Positions 55,229 to 64,000 of a DNA stretch of 64,000 nt are shown in pieces. Position 1 is the first letter of the stretch, and every line of letters begins with the position of its first letter. The stretch comes from Dictyobacter vulcani. Its GTDB lineage: Bacteria > Chloroflexota > Ktedonobacteria > Ktedonobacterales > Ktedonobacteraceae. The notes under the pieces were generated by a model. The model had not been told where the DNA came from, searched no databases, and was given only the letters and a program-made list of their open reading frames with translations. Where the stretch lies: positions 3,782,001-3,846,000 of the forward strand of contig NZ_BKZW01000001.1 in NCBI RefSeq assembly GCF_008974265.1. Reading direction: 5' to 3'. The position numbers were made by a program, and so were the translations under genes.

Positions 55229-57762
55229 CTAGGCTTCTGTATTGGTGCTACTACTACCTCACCGCCGGCCGAGAGGGCCGCTTCAGGGGTAGCGGATGCA
55301 GGTGGTGGCAACTGCTCGATGCGGTTGCGGACCTCGAGTGCAAGATCGTCGTCAACAATGCTTGCCTCGACCAGATCACCAGGATGGAACTTGCCTTGCA
55401 GCAAGCCTTCGCCAACGGATCCTCAACCATACGCTGGATGGTGCGGCGCAATGGACGGGCACCATACTGCGGGTCAAAGCCTTGTCGATCAGGAAGTCCT
55501 TGGCGTTCTGTGGAACCACCAGTTCAATCTGCTGCTCAGTTAACTGTGCACGTACGCGGTTCAGTAACAGATCAACGATAGAGTACATCTCTTCCATACG
55601 CAGGGAATGGAAGACGACCACCTCGTCAATACGGTTTAAGAACTCTGGCTTGAAGGTATTCTTCAGTTCACCAAGTACTTTACCCTTCATGGCATCATAG
55701 TCTGCCTGGTTGGCTTTCGTCTTATCTTTCGAAGCCTTAAAGCCATTGAGGCCTCTTTATTTAAGAGGGAAGCGCCGACATTCGATGTCATGATGATAAT
55801 CGTATTGCGGAAGTCGACCGTGCGACCCTTGGCGTCTGTCAACTTACCATCTTCCAGGATCTGGAGAAGCATATTGAAGACGTCTGGATGAGCCTTTTCG
55901 ATTTCGTCGAGCAGGATCACGCTATAGGATTTGCGGCGGACTGCCTCGGTTAACTGACCGCCCTCTTCATAACCAACATATCCGGGAGGGCACCGACGAG
56001 ACGTGCGGCGCGTGACGCTCCATAAACTCTGACATGTCAATTTTGATCAAGGACTCTTCACTGCCGAACATAAATTCGGCGAGTGTTTTTGCCAGCTCTG
56101 TTTTACCAACACCGGTGGGGCCCATAAAGATGAAAGAGCCAATCGGGCGCTTCGGATCTTTCAGACCGGCACGAGCGCGGCGGACAGCGCGTGCGATTTT
56201 TTCTATGGCTTCGTTCTGGGCGATCACACGAGCATGGAGTGCGTCTTCCATCTGGAGGAGTCGCTGTGACTCTTCCTGGGCAATACGCATCACCGGGATG
56301 CCGGTCCACATCGAGACGATCTGTGCGATCTCCTCTTCGCCAACCGTTGGCTTCTCATTGCCACGCTCTTTATGCCAACCAGATTCAAGTTTCGCGATAC
56401 GATCACGCAACTTCACTTCGCGATCACGCAATTCAGCGGCCAATTCATATTCCTGTTGCTGGATTGCTGCCTCTTTCTCGCGCAGTACAGACTCAAGACC
56501 CTTCATTGCCTCTTTCAAGTTGAGAGGAGCCAGTGAATTCTGCATACGGACACGGCTGGCAGCTTCATCGATCAAGTCGATGGCTTTATCCGGCATGAAG
56601 CGATCGGTGATATAGCGGCTGGCCATATCGGTCGCGGCCTTGAGCGCCTCGTCTGTAATAATCAGGCGATGGTGTTGCTCATAGCGTTCGCGGATGCCTT
56701 TGAGAATCTCAATGGTCTCCTCGACGGTTGGCTCGCGCACAATTACTTCCTGGAAGCGGCGCTGAAGTGCAGCATCGCGCTCGATATACTTGCGATATTC
56801 ATCGAGTGTGGTTGCACCGATACATTGCAATTCACCACGAGCCAGGGCGGGCTTCAAGATATTGGCTGCATCGACAGCCCCTTCAGCGGCACCGGCACCC
56901 ACCAGGGTATGGACTTCATCGATAAAGATGATGCAGTCGCGGCTATTGCGAATCTCTTCTATAATCTTTTTCAGGCGCTCTTCAAATTCACCACGGTATT
57001 TGGTACCTGCGACCAGTGAGCCAACGTCCAGCGTAAGCAGGCGTTTGCCCGAAAGCGTTTCAGGAACCTCGCCAGAGATCAGGCGTTGAGCCAGACCTTC
57101 AACGATAGCGGTTTTACCAACACCGGGCTCACCGATGAGAGCCGGATTGTTTTTGTTGCGTCGGGAAAGAATCTGGATCACGCGCTCAATTTCTTGATGG
57201 CGTCCAACAACTGGATCGAGCGTGCCTGCGCGGGCTGCTGCCGTCAGGTCAATACCCATCTGATCGATAGTAGGGGTTTTGGAGTGCTTGGCGTCGCGTT
57301 CATGAGGTGTGCCAGACTGGCTGAGCACTTGAATGGTTTGCGTACGCACTTTTTCCAGGTTCACGCCCAGGCTCTCAAGGACCCCGGCCGCAATCCCTTC
57401 ACCCTCACGGACCAATCCAGTAAGAGGTGTTCTGTCCCAATATAATGATGATTCAGGCGACGAGCTTCATCAACGGCTAACTCAATCACCTTTTTGGCAC
57501 GAGGTGTCAGACCGATCTCGCCGAGAACAATGCGATCACCACGACCAATGATAAATTCAACGGCGCTACGAACTTTGTTAAGTTCAACACCGAGATTTGC
57601 AAGTACTTTAGCAGCAACACCTTCGCCTTCACGTACAAGGCCGAGGAGGAGGTGCTCTGTCCCAATATAGTTGTGTTGGAAGCGTTGGGCTTCTTCCTGG
57701 GCGAGGCTCAGAACTTTTCTGGCCCGCTCTGTGAACTTATCGAATCTGTCTCTATCATTCAC
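55229..57762 (-). CDS. clpC: ATP-dependent Clp protease ATPase subunit ClpC (about seven frameshifts as sequenced)
   Basis: Starts MNDRDRFDKFTERARKVLSL behind AGGGGGGTG. Two N-domain repeats (each EHLLLGLVREGEG), AAA1 with GEPGVGKTAIVEGLA, a UVR-like motif in the linker, and AAA2 with GPTGVGKTELAKTLAEFMFG, GYVGYEEGGQLTEAV and PEFLNRIDE. Frame breaks near 57417, 56010, 55987, 55744, 55490, 55410 and 55258; each is repaired by one added base to give the family consensus. ClpC unfolds substrates for ClpP and belongs to the heat and protein-quality response. Confidence 0.92.
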
Positions 57763-57837
57763 CTGTTTGTCACCCCCCTTTCATTGGCAGAGGGTGGAAC
57801 CGAGCCCTCTGTGTCGCTCAGGTAAACTATTTGCTTC

Positions 57838-57866
57838 ATCATACAACACCCATTATACAGCGTCAA
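57838..57866 (-). promoter_or_regulatory. clpC: Sigma-A-type promoter of clpC
   Basis: On the minus strand TTGACG (57861-57866), a 17-base spacer and TATGAT (57838-57843), about 75 bases before the clpC start. I see no CtsR or CIRCE-type repeat overlapping it. Confidence 0.7.
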
Positions 57867-57979
57867 GGATAACAACTGTAGCCTCCCGTCTGTCGATAAA
57901 CGCTCAACCTTCTTACTGAGAAACAATCGACCTCAGCCCTGCATTGGCATAGGTGCACGCAGCGGAGAGGTCGCGAGAT

Positions 57980-58507
57980 CATCTGTTCAGGTACGATGTG
58001 CTCAAACAGCCAAGAAACCTTGCCTATTCAGCTGTCTCCGTATCTTCTTTGATGCGTTGACATGCGAGCAGCTGCACGGAGTGCTGCAGCCATCATTAAG
58101 TTCGTGCGGGTATCCCTGCCTTCAGGCATAGGGAAGGAGCACGCCTCCTTTTTTCAAGGTCTTTCTTCAATCAAATGCCCCCAAAGGGAGGGGGAGAAAT
58201 GTGCGGTTTCTCCTCCTAACCAGAGATGGCTGGCACCCTTTTCCGCACGAAGTAAAGTTTGCCTCGCCAATAATACCGGCCTGCCTATTCTCTCAGCACT
58301 GCCTCGAACCCCGTCTGGCTGCTTAACTGAGCGATTATAGAGCCTGGGACTGGCGTGTATCCCAAGGTATGTTCTTGAGCACTACCGATATCGTAGCCCG
58401 ATAAGGATTGCTCCCCCTGGCTGAGGCTGGTCAAGTCCGGGCTTGTAGAAGACGAGCAGAAGTCACTCCATCTGCAAGCCCCCGCCTTTCGGCGTGGGGT
58501 ACTTGAC
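57980..58507 (+). other. Degenerate region ending in an IS200/IS605-like right-end hairpin
   Basis: The plus strand ends with CTCCATCTGCAAG, a hairpin CCCCCGCC-TTTC-GGCGTGGGG (58478-58499) and TTGAC (58503-58507). This is the form of right ends of tnpB elements I know from other bacteria. No intact tnpB or tnpA precedes it; the 450 bases before it contain only broken frames on both strands. It is most likely a decayed element or a non-autonomous derivative inserted between rpsA and clpC. Confidence 0.4.
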
Positions 58508-58653
58508 CGTCACTGTCACTGGTCAATACGCGATTTGATGAACCTTTATTGTACAACAAATACGTGGAAATAGCATCCAGGATGGTCACCTGTTACTTTA
58601 TATCGATGTGGCGTTGAAGACAAACCCTCGATCGCTCATAAGTTGCTCATTTC

Positions 58654-58683
58654 ATCATACTACAACTCTTTTTATAGCGTCAA
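58654..58683 (-). promoter_or_regulatory. Second promoter resembling that of clpC
   Basis: On the minus strand TTGACG (58678-58683), an 18-base spacer and TATGAT (58654-58659). The bases around it (CATCATAC..ACAAC..TATAGCGTCAAG) match those at the clpC promoter 817 bases away, so one seems to be a copy of the other. It would transcribe the degenerate region and then clpC. Confidence 0.55.
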
Positions 58684-58747
58684 GAACAAATTCCTCTTCA
58701 GTTAGCAACAATGCCTATTCTGTGCAGAAAAACTGTTGATAAAACAA

Positions 58748-58792
58748 GGAACCCCCTGCGCTCTCTTTTATTGAAAGACTACAGGGAGGTTC
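58748..58792 (-). terminator. Terminator of the S1-like gene
   Basis: GAACCTCCCTG on the minus strand (58782-58792) pairs with CAGGGGGTTCC (58748-58758) and is followed by TTGTTTT. It lies about 40 bases past the stop at 58833. Confidence 0.6.
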
Positions 58793-58832
58793 TCTTACAG
58801 ATTACATCTGACGTATTGTACGGCTAAGGAAT

Positions 58833-60466
58833 TTACTGCTCGGACGTATCACCCTCATCCTTGGATGAACGCTGACGAGCAGCTGCACGGAAAGCTTCAG
58901 CCATCGCAGTCAATTCGCCCTCATCGCGCGAGCCGCTTGCGGAACTGTCACCTGTGCGCTCCTGGCGCTCACGGCGCCTGGTCACGCTTGGAGGAAGGCT
59001 GTTCGCCGTGTGCTGGCAGTGACTCCAGAGAAGGGGTGCTGGGAGCAGCTGGTGTTTCAAGCACTGCTGCCGGGGCACTCTCCTGAGGAGCGGCACCTTC
59101 GGTTTCCACTTCTTCCTGGGCAGGCATTTCCGTTGTCTCTTCTATGGCATCGACTTCATCAGCCTGACGCAAGCTGAGACCCAGACGACGGCGCTCTGCA
59201 TCGATGCGTAAGATACGCAACTGCAGCTGTGCACCTTCATGCAGGATTGACTTGGGATCTGTGCCAGGTGTTAACTCGGACAGATGGATCAAGCCCTCAA
59301 TGCCGTCCTCGATCCGTGCAAAGGCACCAAATGGTGCAATCTTTGTGACGGTTCCGGTGACAACCTGTCCAGGTGTGTAGCGCTGCTCAACGGTAGTCCA
59401 GGGATCAACCTCAGCACGTTTGATCGAGAGTGCGATTTTCTTTTTCTCTTTATCGACGCTCAAGACCTGTACTTCGACTTCCTGGCCGACGTGCAAGACT
59501 TCACTTGGATGGTTGACGCGGCTCCAGGCTAACTGGCTGATATGAACCAGTCCGTCTGCACCGCCGAGGTCTACGAACGCACCAAAGTTAGCAAGGTTGC
59601 TAACCACACCTTACGGACTTCGCCGGGCTTCAGCTCATCGAGCAGTTCCTCGCGACGGCGCTGACGCCATTCCTGGACTGCAGACGCTCTGAGAGGATCA
59701 AGCGGTTGCGCGCTCGGTTGATCTCGATAATTTTCAACTGAAGCTCTTTATCCTTCATGCTCTGCAATTTGGCCGCAGTCTCCTGGTTTTCACCACCAGC
59801 TGCAACTTCTTCGCGTTTGAGATTAAGGATTTGAGAGATCGGCACAAAGCCACGAATTCCTGCTACATCAACAATCAAGCCACCTTTGTTATAATCAATG
59901 ACTTTAGCTTTGAGGAGCTCGTTGTTTTTGTACTGCTCTTCTGCGATACGCCACTGGCGCTCAGTGTTAGCCCTCTTCAGTGAGAGGACTGCATGCCCCT
60001 CCGAAGTTTCTGGTTGGATAACATAGACCAGAATTTTATCATTGAGGTGTAGCTCGCTAAAAGAGCCATAGCCACTTGATGGCAACTCTTTTGTTGAGAG
60101 GACGCCCTCTGATTTGAGGCCGATATCCACCAGGATTTCGTCCTGGTCAATGCGTACGATAACGCCCTCGACTACATCACCTCGTTTGATGCTGATGGGG
60201 TTCGCTGATTCTGCCAGCAGCGCTGCCATCTCATTCTGGTTTTCTTCCATCTCTTCGGGGTTGTTGTTTTGCCCTTGTAGGTCATTTCCTTCGATCATCG
60301 TCTGTACCCGCCCGCTGTTTTGATTTTCCGCTGGCATTGTCGAAAGGTGCTGTGCTGTTGTGCATGCATGGGTAGTTAACCCCCTTCGAACCACGGTTTG
60401 TGCCTCGTCTACGATGGTACACGTATACCAGCCCTTTGTTTGTGTGCGGTTTGTGTTGTCAGTCAT
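58833..60466 (-). CDS. rpsA: Ribosomal protein S1-like, four S1 domains (three frameshifts as sequenced)
   Basis: Four S1 RNA-binding repeats are visible: KRGDVVEGVIVRIDQDEILV, LLKAKVIDYNKGGLIVDVAG, GVVSNLANFGAFVDLGGADG and VVTGTVTKIAPFGAFARIED, followed by an acidic Ala/Glu-rich tail ending DEGDTSEQ. Frame breaks near 59685 and 59609 (one added base each) and 58976-58980 (net shift of one). The first 55 residues are poorly typical; the true start may be an internal ATG giving MIEGNDLQGQ. S1 binds mRNA on the small ribosomal subunit. It has its own promoter at 60758-60786. Confidence 0.88.
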
Positions 60467-60757
60467 GCCGAACCGACCATTCTAGATGGTGTTCTTTAAA
60501 CAGTAAGAACAACGAAATAGAATGCACTGCACGTTGGGACCCTGGGGAGTGTACCATCGGACTTGGGCTTAATCGGAGGAGGTGCTCAGGCGGTCATCGT
60601 TTCGGTTTCTGATACCTTAAGCTGTGCTAAGGATATCTTTTATAACCAAATTGTTTGCTTTACAGAACGGTGATACGAAACGATACTCGCAGGCAGCACG
60701 CCATTATGAAAAATAATGAACGCCTGAATGTAAGCATACCCCCACTCGATACTCTCT
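60467..60757. other. Long 5' leader of the S1-like gene
   Basis: About 285 bases lie between the promoter and the first start codon. An imperfect hairpin (GATA-CCTTA with TAAGG-ATATC, about 60609-60635) is present. Leaders of S1 genes are often sites of autoregulation, but no known motif is identifiable here. Confidence 0.4.
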
Positions 60758-60786
60758 ATTATACCAAATGCGCTCACCGATTGCAA
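60758..60786 (-). promoter_or_regulatory. Promoter of the S1-like gene
   Basis: On the minus strand TTGCAA (60781-60786), a 17-base spacer and a perfect TATAAT (60758-60763). Confidence 0.75.
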
Positions 60787-60873
60787 GACAATATACAACC
60801 TTTTAGCAAATCTCTCCGATGTTTTTTCTGAATTCAAATTGTATCACAGTGACGCAACCCCCTCTCTATGTGT

Positions 60874-60879
60874 TACAAT
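60874..60879 (+). promoter_or_regulatory. -10 box of a probably leaderless NUDIX transcript
   Basis: TACAAT ends seven bases before ATG 60887, and no ribosome site exists upstream of that ATG. Transcription would start at or next to the start codon. Confidence 0.45.
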
Positions 60880-60886
60880 ACACGCT

Positions 60887-61510
60887 ATGGATGTGTTGAA
60901 TTTATCAAATAATGTAGAGGTAATACGCGTCTTGCGTGAGCGGCTACAGCCCGTTTCTCTGGCTGAATCCCTGGTTGATACTATTGAGGGGCAGCAGGAA
61001 AATGCCCGCAAAGCTGCAGTGCTGCTGGCATTTTTTTTACAAGACGATGAGTTACACCTGATTTTGATTCGTCGAGCCAGTACATTACGCTCTCATAGCG
61101 GCGAGATAGCTTTTCCTGGTGGGAAAGTTGATGCGACTGATCACTCTATGGTAACAACTGCATTGAGGGAAGCCTACGAAGAGATAGGACTCCAGCCGGA
61201 GCTCGTCGAGCCCCTGGGCGTGCTCAATCCAGTATTTACCGTGGTCAGCAATTATCTGATTATGCCTGTAGTGGCTTATTTACCTCATGGCTCAGGAAAC
61301 CTGGTCCTGCAGGAAAGCGAAGTGGCTGAATTACTCACCGTGAATCTGACACGCCTGGCTGATCCGGCTATTACCCATACCGAGCAATGGACGCGTGGCA
61401 ATCAGACACGCACAATTCACTTCTATGACTATGACCAGTATCGCATCTGGGGAGCCACCGGTCGGATCATTTCTTCTTTACTTGAGCTGCTTAAACCGGC
61501 CTCTCCCTGA
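60887..61510 (+). CDS. NUDIX hydrolase, CoA pyrophosphatase-like
   Basis: 207 residues from ATG 60887; an in-frame codon at 60839 would place the -10 box inside the gene. It has an N-terminal helical region, then RRASTLRSHSGEIAFPGGKV, the UPF0035/CoA-type extension, and the NUDIX helix REAYEEIGLQ with metal-binding glutamates. The LRSHSGEIAFPGG stretch is the hallmark of NudL/PCD1-type CoA diphosphatases. It hydrolyses CoA or acyl-CoA to phosphopantetheine and 3',5'-ADP. Confidence 0.88.
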   Translation: MDVLNLSNNVEVIRVLRERLQPVSLAESLVDTIEGQQENARKAAVLLAFFLQDDELHLILIRRASTLRSHSGEIAFPGGKVDATDHSMVTTALREAYEEIGLQPELVEPLGVLNPVFTVVSNYLIMPVVAYLPHGSGNLVLQESEVAELLTVNLTRLADPAITHTEQWTRGNQTRTIHFYDYDQYRIWGATGRIISSLLELLKPASP

Positions 61511-61681
61511 TTTTTCGTTCATTTTTCATTCATTTTTCCCCCATTAGTCACATTCCCCTTGCGAAACTCAGACAGATCACTACAATTAAAAGTAGTCGGA
61601 CAATAATGCTGTAGTGCGTACGTTGTAAGCTGTTCCTTGTTGCTGCGGTCGATAAAGAAACGCCTGAAGTGGAGAAAAGCT

Positions 61682-62065
61682 GTGACGTTGCCTGGTCCTG
61701 ATGCGCGATCCAAAAGAACAGTGCCCCGCCGGCCACAAATGATCTCACCCAACCACTCGATGCCCAAAAGACCTGTTGTGTCTCCCTCCTCATTACCCCC
61801 GGCCTCTCCCTCAATGCCGGCATCGGCAAACTCTCATTTTTCGGATCACGAACATGCCCTGGATTTTGCAACTCACTCCTGGGATCTAGCCACCGGTGGT
61901 TTAAAAACCCTGACCGCAAAACGAGAGCTCCCTATACGACCTGACCGGCGCTATACCAGCGTCGTACCAGATATTGTAGCTACCTCACGTAGCTATATGT
62001 TTGCTCTGGTCATTATGGGATGCGTCCTGCTGATGGTAATCGGCGGGGCATCGTGTTATTTGTAA
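61682..62065 (+). CDS. Small protein with a C-terminal membrane anchor
   Basis: 127 residues from GTG 61682, chosen because GGAG lies seven bases before it; the frame is open to 61637. A Pro/Ser/Arg-rich N-terminus (SKRTVPRRPQ, SPSSLPPASPSMPASANS) is followed by LPIRPDRRYTSVVPDIVA and a membrane helix (YMFALVIMGCVLLMVIGGA) at the very end. No family recognised; probably a tail-anchored or surface-associated protein. Confidence 0.6.
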   Translation: MTLPGPDARSKRTVPRRPQMISPNHSMPKRPVVSPSSLPPASPSMPASANSHFSDHEHALDFATHSWDLATGGLKTLTAKRELPIRPDRRYTSVVPDIVATSRSYMFALVIMGCVLLMVIGGASCYL

Positions 62066-62130
62066 TGCTACAACCATGACTTACAGATTTGGAGTTCGTG
62101 TATATATATCAATAAGTCTACTTTTCTGAT

Positions 62131-63093
62131 TTAGCGTAAAGAACTGGCTGCTGGAATATTGTGTAAAGTGTGTGCCTGGCGTACCGCTTTGACGATGGCT
62201 CGTGCAAGTGTGTTAGCTGCCGCTGCTCCTATGATACTTACAGTTTGTGCCGCGGTTGCTGTGTCATGCTGTATTGCTGATGTCCTATCGCCTAATGCCA
62301 GTGTAAATATTGTATCACCATCAAACATTGTATGGGCAGGTCGGATGACGTGTGCCATACCATCATGCGCCATTTGCGCTACTTTGCTGGCTTCGGCTTT
62401 GGTCAGGGTAGCATTGGTGGCGATGACGGCGATGGTGGTATTCCCGAACGGATTGCTTCGCGCAGGATTTTTTCCGGCGGCATTTTGTGTACCTGCAAGC
62501 ACGTGTTGCGTCTGGGGATCAATGATATCTCCCAGGGCGTTAACAAGCACGATGGCACCCACAACAATCCCCCCCAGGAGTTCCTGACTGGCTGATCCCA
62601 GGCCACCTTTCATGGCAAAATCAGGACCTAACATTTTGCCTACGGTTGCTCCTGTGCCACCGCCAATCGTTCCCTGCTCAATGGGTCCTGTTGCAGTATC
62701 AGCCTGTTCGCAAGCTCGATAGCCGGAATCGCTATCGGGTCGGATTGTCGCGGAGCCAAATGGGAGATCAAAGATTGCCGCAGCTGGCACAATTGGTACT
62801 CGCGCCACGCCTGCATCATAGCCAATACCACGCTCATCCAGATAGCGTACGACCCCGCTGGCTGCATCCAACCCAAAGGCACTTCCACCAGTCAGGAGCA
62901 CCCCATGAACCTCATCGACCATGCATAAAGGATCTAAGAGATCCGTCTCACGCGTCGCTGGAGCCCCCCCTCGTACATCCACTCCACCGACCGCTGGTGT
63001 ATCGCACAGCACCACTGTACAGCCCGTTCCAGCCTCCAGATTTGTATCATGTCCAACTCGGATCCCGGGCACATCTGTAATATCATCAAACAT
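62131..63093 (-). CDS. P1 family peptidase (DmpA/L-aminopeptidase type)
   Basis: 320 residues, the family's usual length. It begins DITDVPGIRVGHDTN, typical of P1 peptidases, with GGVDVRGGAPATRETDLL, LLTGGSAFGLDAASGV and IGGGTGATVGKMLG. The autoprocessing site lies at GNTTIAVIATNATL, with threonine as the likely N-terminal nucleophile after self-cleavage. Members release N-terminal residues or beta-peptides. No signal peptide, so cytoplasmic. Start ATG 63091-63093 with AGGAGAAG upstream. Confidence 0.92.
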   Translation of the reverse strand: MFDDITDVPGIRVGHDTNLEAGTGCTVVLCDTPAVGGVDVRGGAPATRETDLLDPLCMVDEVHGVLLTGGSAFGLDAASGVVRYLDERGIGYDAGVARVPIVPAAAIFDLPFGSATIRPDSDSGYRACEQADTATGPIEQGTIGGGTGATVGKMLGPDFAMKGGLGSASQELLGGIVVGAIVLVNALGDIIDPQTQHVLAGTQNAAGKNPARSNPFGNTTIAVIATNATLTKAEASKVAQMAHDGMAHVIRPAHTMFDGDTIFTLALGDRTSAIQHDTATAAQTVSIIGAAAANTLARAIVKAVRQAHTLHNIPAASSLR

Positions 63094-63162
63094 CCCAGCT
63101 TCTCCTATTTAAATATTCATAGCATGCAGAGTATGTCTGAGATTCACGTTGATCGGGAGCGT

Positions 63163-63306
63163 CGAGTGCGGCCGCACTCGGGCACTAAAGTGCCCATACT
63201 TCTTTTATGGGGTGGTGGAAATGCGTGCGCGATGCGCACACATTTCCACCACCCCATAACATTTTTGAGCGCCGCAGGCGCGAAAATCTGGCGACACAGT
63301 GCCCGA
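63163..63306. other. Palindrome-rich structured spacer
   Basis: CGAGTGCGGCCGCACTCG (63163-63180) is a perfect 18-bp palindrome. GGGCACT-AA-AGTGCCC (63180-63195) follows. A 55-base hairpin (63205-63259) has a perfect 19-bp stem plus an inner GTGCGC/GCGCAC stem, then GCGCC-GCA-GGCGC near 63269-63281. TCGGGCACT (63178-63186) also pairs perfectly with AGTGCCCGA (63298-63306), enclosing all later stems. Confidence 0.75.
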
Positions 63307-63400
63307 TGGAAGTGCTTTTCAGACACACTCTTAAAAAAAGGTTGTATTAAGTATAACTGATTTTTAGCCATTCTATCAGGGGTATTTGTGTGCCATGGAC

Positions 63401-63444
63401 AACAAAAAAGGTTGTGATCATTCAGAGCACAACCTTTTTTTGTT
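63401..63444. terminator. Bidirectional intrinsic terminator next to rpe
   Basis: AACAAAAAAGGTTGTG (63401-63416) pairs with CACAACCTTTTTTTGTT (63428-63444). It lies 24 bases past the rpe stop on the minus strand, with T runs on both strands. Confidence 0.8.
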
Positions 63445-63467
63445 GTTTTGCTTTAATGAGGAGCGCC

Positions 63468-64000
63468 TCAGGATTCATTGGGAATCGCGCGACGTAGCTT
63501 CTCCATTGTCTGTTCAACACTTTCTCTGGTATTGTAGAAAGCGGAACCCGCTACCAGCAGATTGGCTCCGGCGCGCACAACCTGGGGAATGGTTTCGGCA
63601 TTAATGCCACCATCCACCTCAATATCGCATTTAAGATTGCGCTGTTGAAGCATACGGTGCAGTGTTTCAATCTTGGGCAATGTCTCTGGAATAAGTTCCT
63701 GTCCACCAAAGCCAGGATTGATCGTCATGACCAGAACCAGATCGCAGAATGGCAGCATGTCCTGCAACATGAAAACCGGCGTTGAAGGATTAATCGCTAC
63801 GCCAGCCTGTTTGCCGGTCGCTTTGATCTGTTTGAGTACGCGATGCAGGTGGGGCGAGACCTCTTGATGAACAATGATCACGTCCGCGCCAGCTTTCGCG
63901 AATGTCTCAATATATTCCTGAGGATTGCTGATCATCAGGTGCGCTTCCAGCGTGGCTTTGGTACAACCACGCACCGCCTCAACGACCATTGGTCCCATGG
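63468..64000 (-). CDS. rpe: Ribulose-phosphate 3-epimerase (C-terminal part, runs off window)
   Basis: About 177 residues are visible; roughly 40-45 N-terminal residues lie beyond position 64000. The TIM-barrel motifs are LEAHLMISNPQEYI, VSPHLHRVLKQI, GVAINPSTP, VLVMTINPGFGGQ and CDIEVDGGINAETI, then NLLVAGSAFY. These include the phosphate-binding and metal/acid residues of the family. The enzyme interconverts ribulose-5-phosphate and xylulose-5-phosphate in the pentose phosphate pathway. Confidence 0.93.
   Translation of the reverse strand, partial: MGPMVVEAVRGCTKATLEAHLMISNPQEYIETFAKAGADVIIVHQEVSPHLHRVLKQIKATGKQAGVAINPSTPVFMLQDMLPFCDLVLVMTINPGFGGQELIPETLPKIETLHRMLQQRNLKCDIEVDGGINAETIPQVVRAGANLLVAGSAFYNTRESVEQTMEKLRRAIPNES

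Noticed and set aside
58062..58340. 92-codon plus-strand ORF in the rpsA-clpC spacer
   Set aside because: It has no ribosome site and no zinc-finger or RuvC motif that would make it a TnpB fragment; base composition is mixed and frames are broken on both strands.

Overview
The window looks like a chromosomal segment of a Chloroflexota bacterium, most likely of the Ktedonobacteria. This is inference from gene content and style, not from a marker gene. Pointers are a Ser/Thr-kinase-like protein fused to a WD40 propeller, several Chloroflexi-type hypotheticals, a DUF5679 mini-protein, several glycosyltransferase family 9 paralogues, an IS1634 element and a TnpB element, and long intergenic spacers rich in hairpins.

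Layout. 1-4.8 kb: start of a thiamine-diphosphate enzyme, a two-gene sensor-like pair, an NMT1-type substrate-binding protein and a pentapeptide-repeat protein. 4.9-8.9 kb: a heterodimeric multidrug-type ABC exporter behind a leader that contains a promoter, an 11-codon peptide, stacked hairpins and an intrinsic terminator with a competing antiterminator. This is the most interesting regulatory structure in the window. 9-15.8 kb: accessory genes, a pseudokinase-WD40 protein, broken small ORFs. 15.9-21.9 kb: an acyl-CoA catabolic cluster (MaoC-like, FabG-like, ADP-forming acyl-CoA synthetase, acyl-CoA dehydrogenase) facing a zinc alcohol dehydrogenase. 22.6-32 kb: IS1634 insertion with target duplication, NlpC/P60 protein, FAD oxidase, aroA, and a TnpB element with terminal hairpins and iterons. 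32-36 kb: radical SAM protein and a KimA-like permease. 36-42.9 kb: a minus-strand run with four family 9 glycosyltransferases. 43-50.7 kb: ispE, two TIM-barrel-like hypotheticals, a tyrosine recombinase with purine nucleoside phosphorylase, tatA, and pterin-4a-carbinolamine dehydratase. 50.7-60.5 kb: the conserved block rpsA-like, clpC, radA, yacL-type PIN/TRAM, ispD, ispF, all on the minus strand. 60.8-64 kb: NUDIX hydrolase, small membrane protein, P1 peptidase, a palindrome-rich spacer and rpe running off the window.

The sequence carries many single-base indels inside otherwise well-conserved genes, including clpC, radA, ispF, rpsA and pnp, mostly losses of one base and often in short homopolymers. 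The simplest reading is base-calling error in the source assembly. For these genes I give the full reconstructed extent and state where the reading frame breaks.
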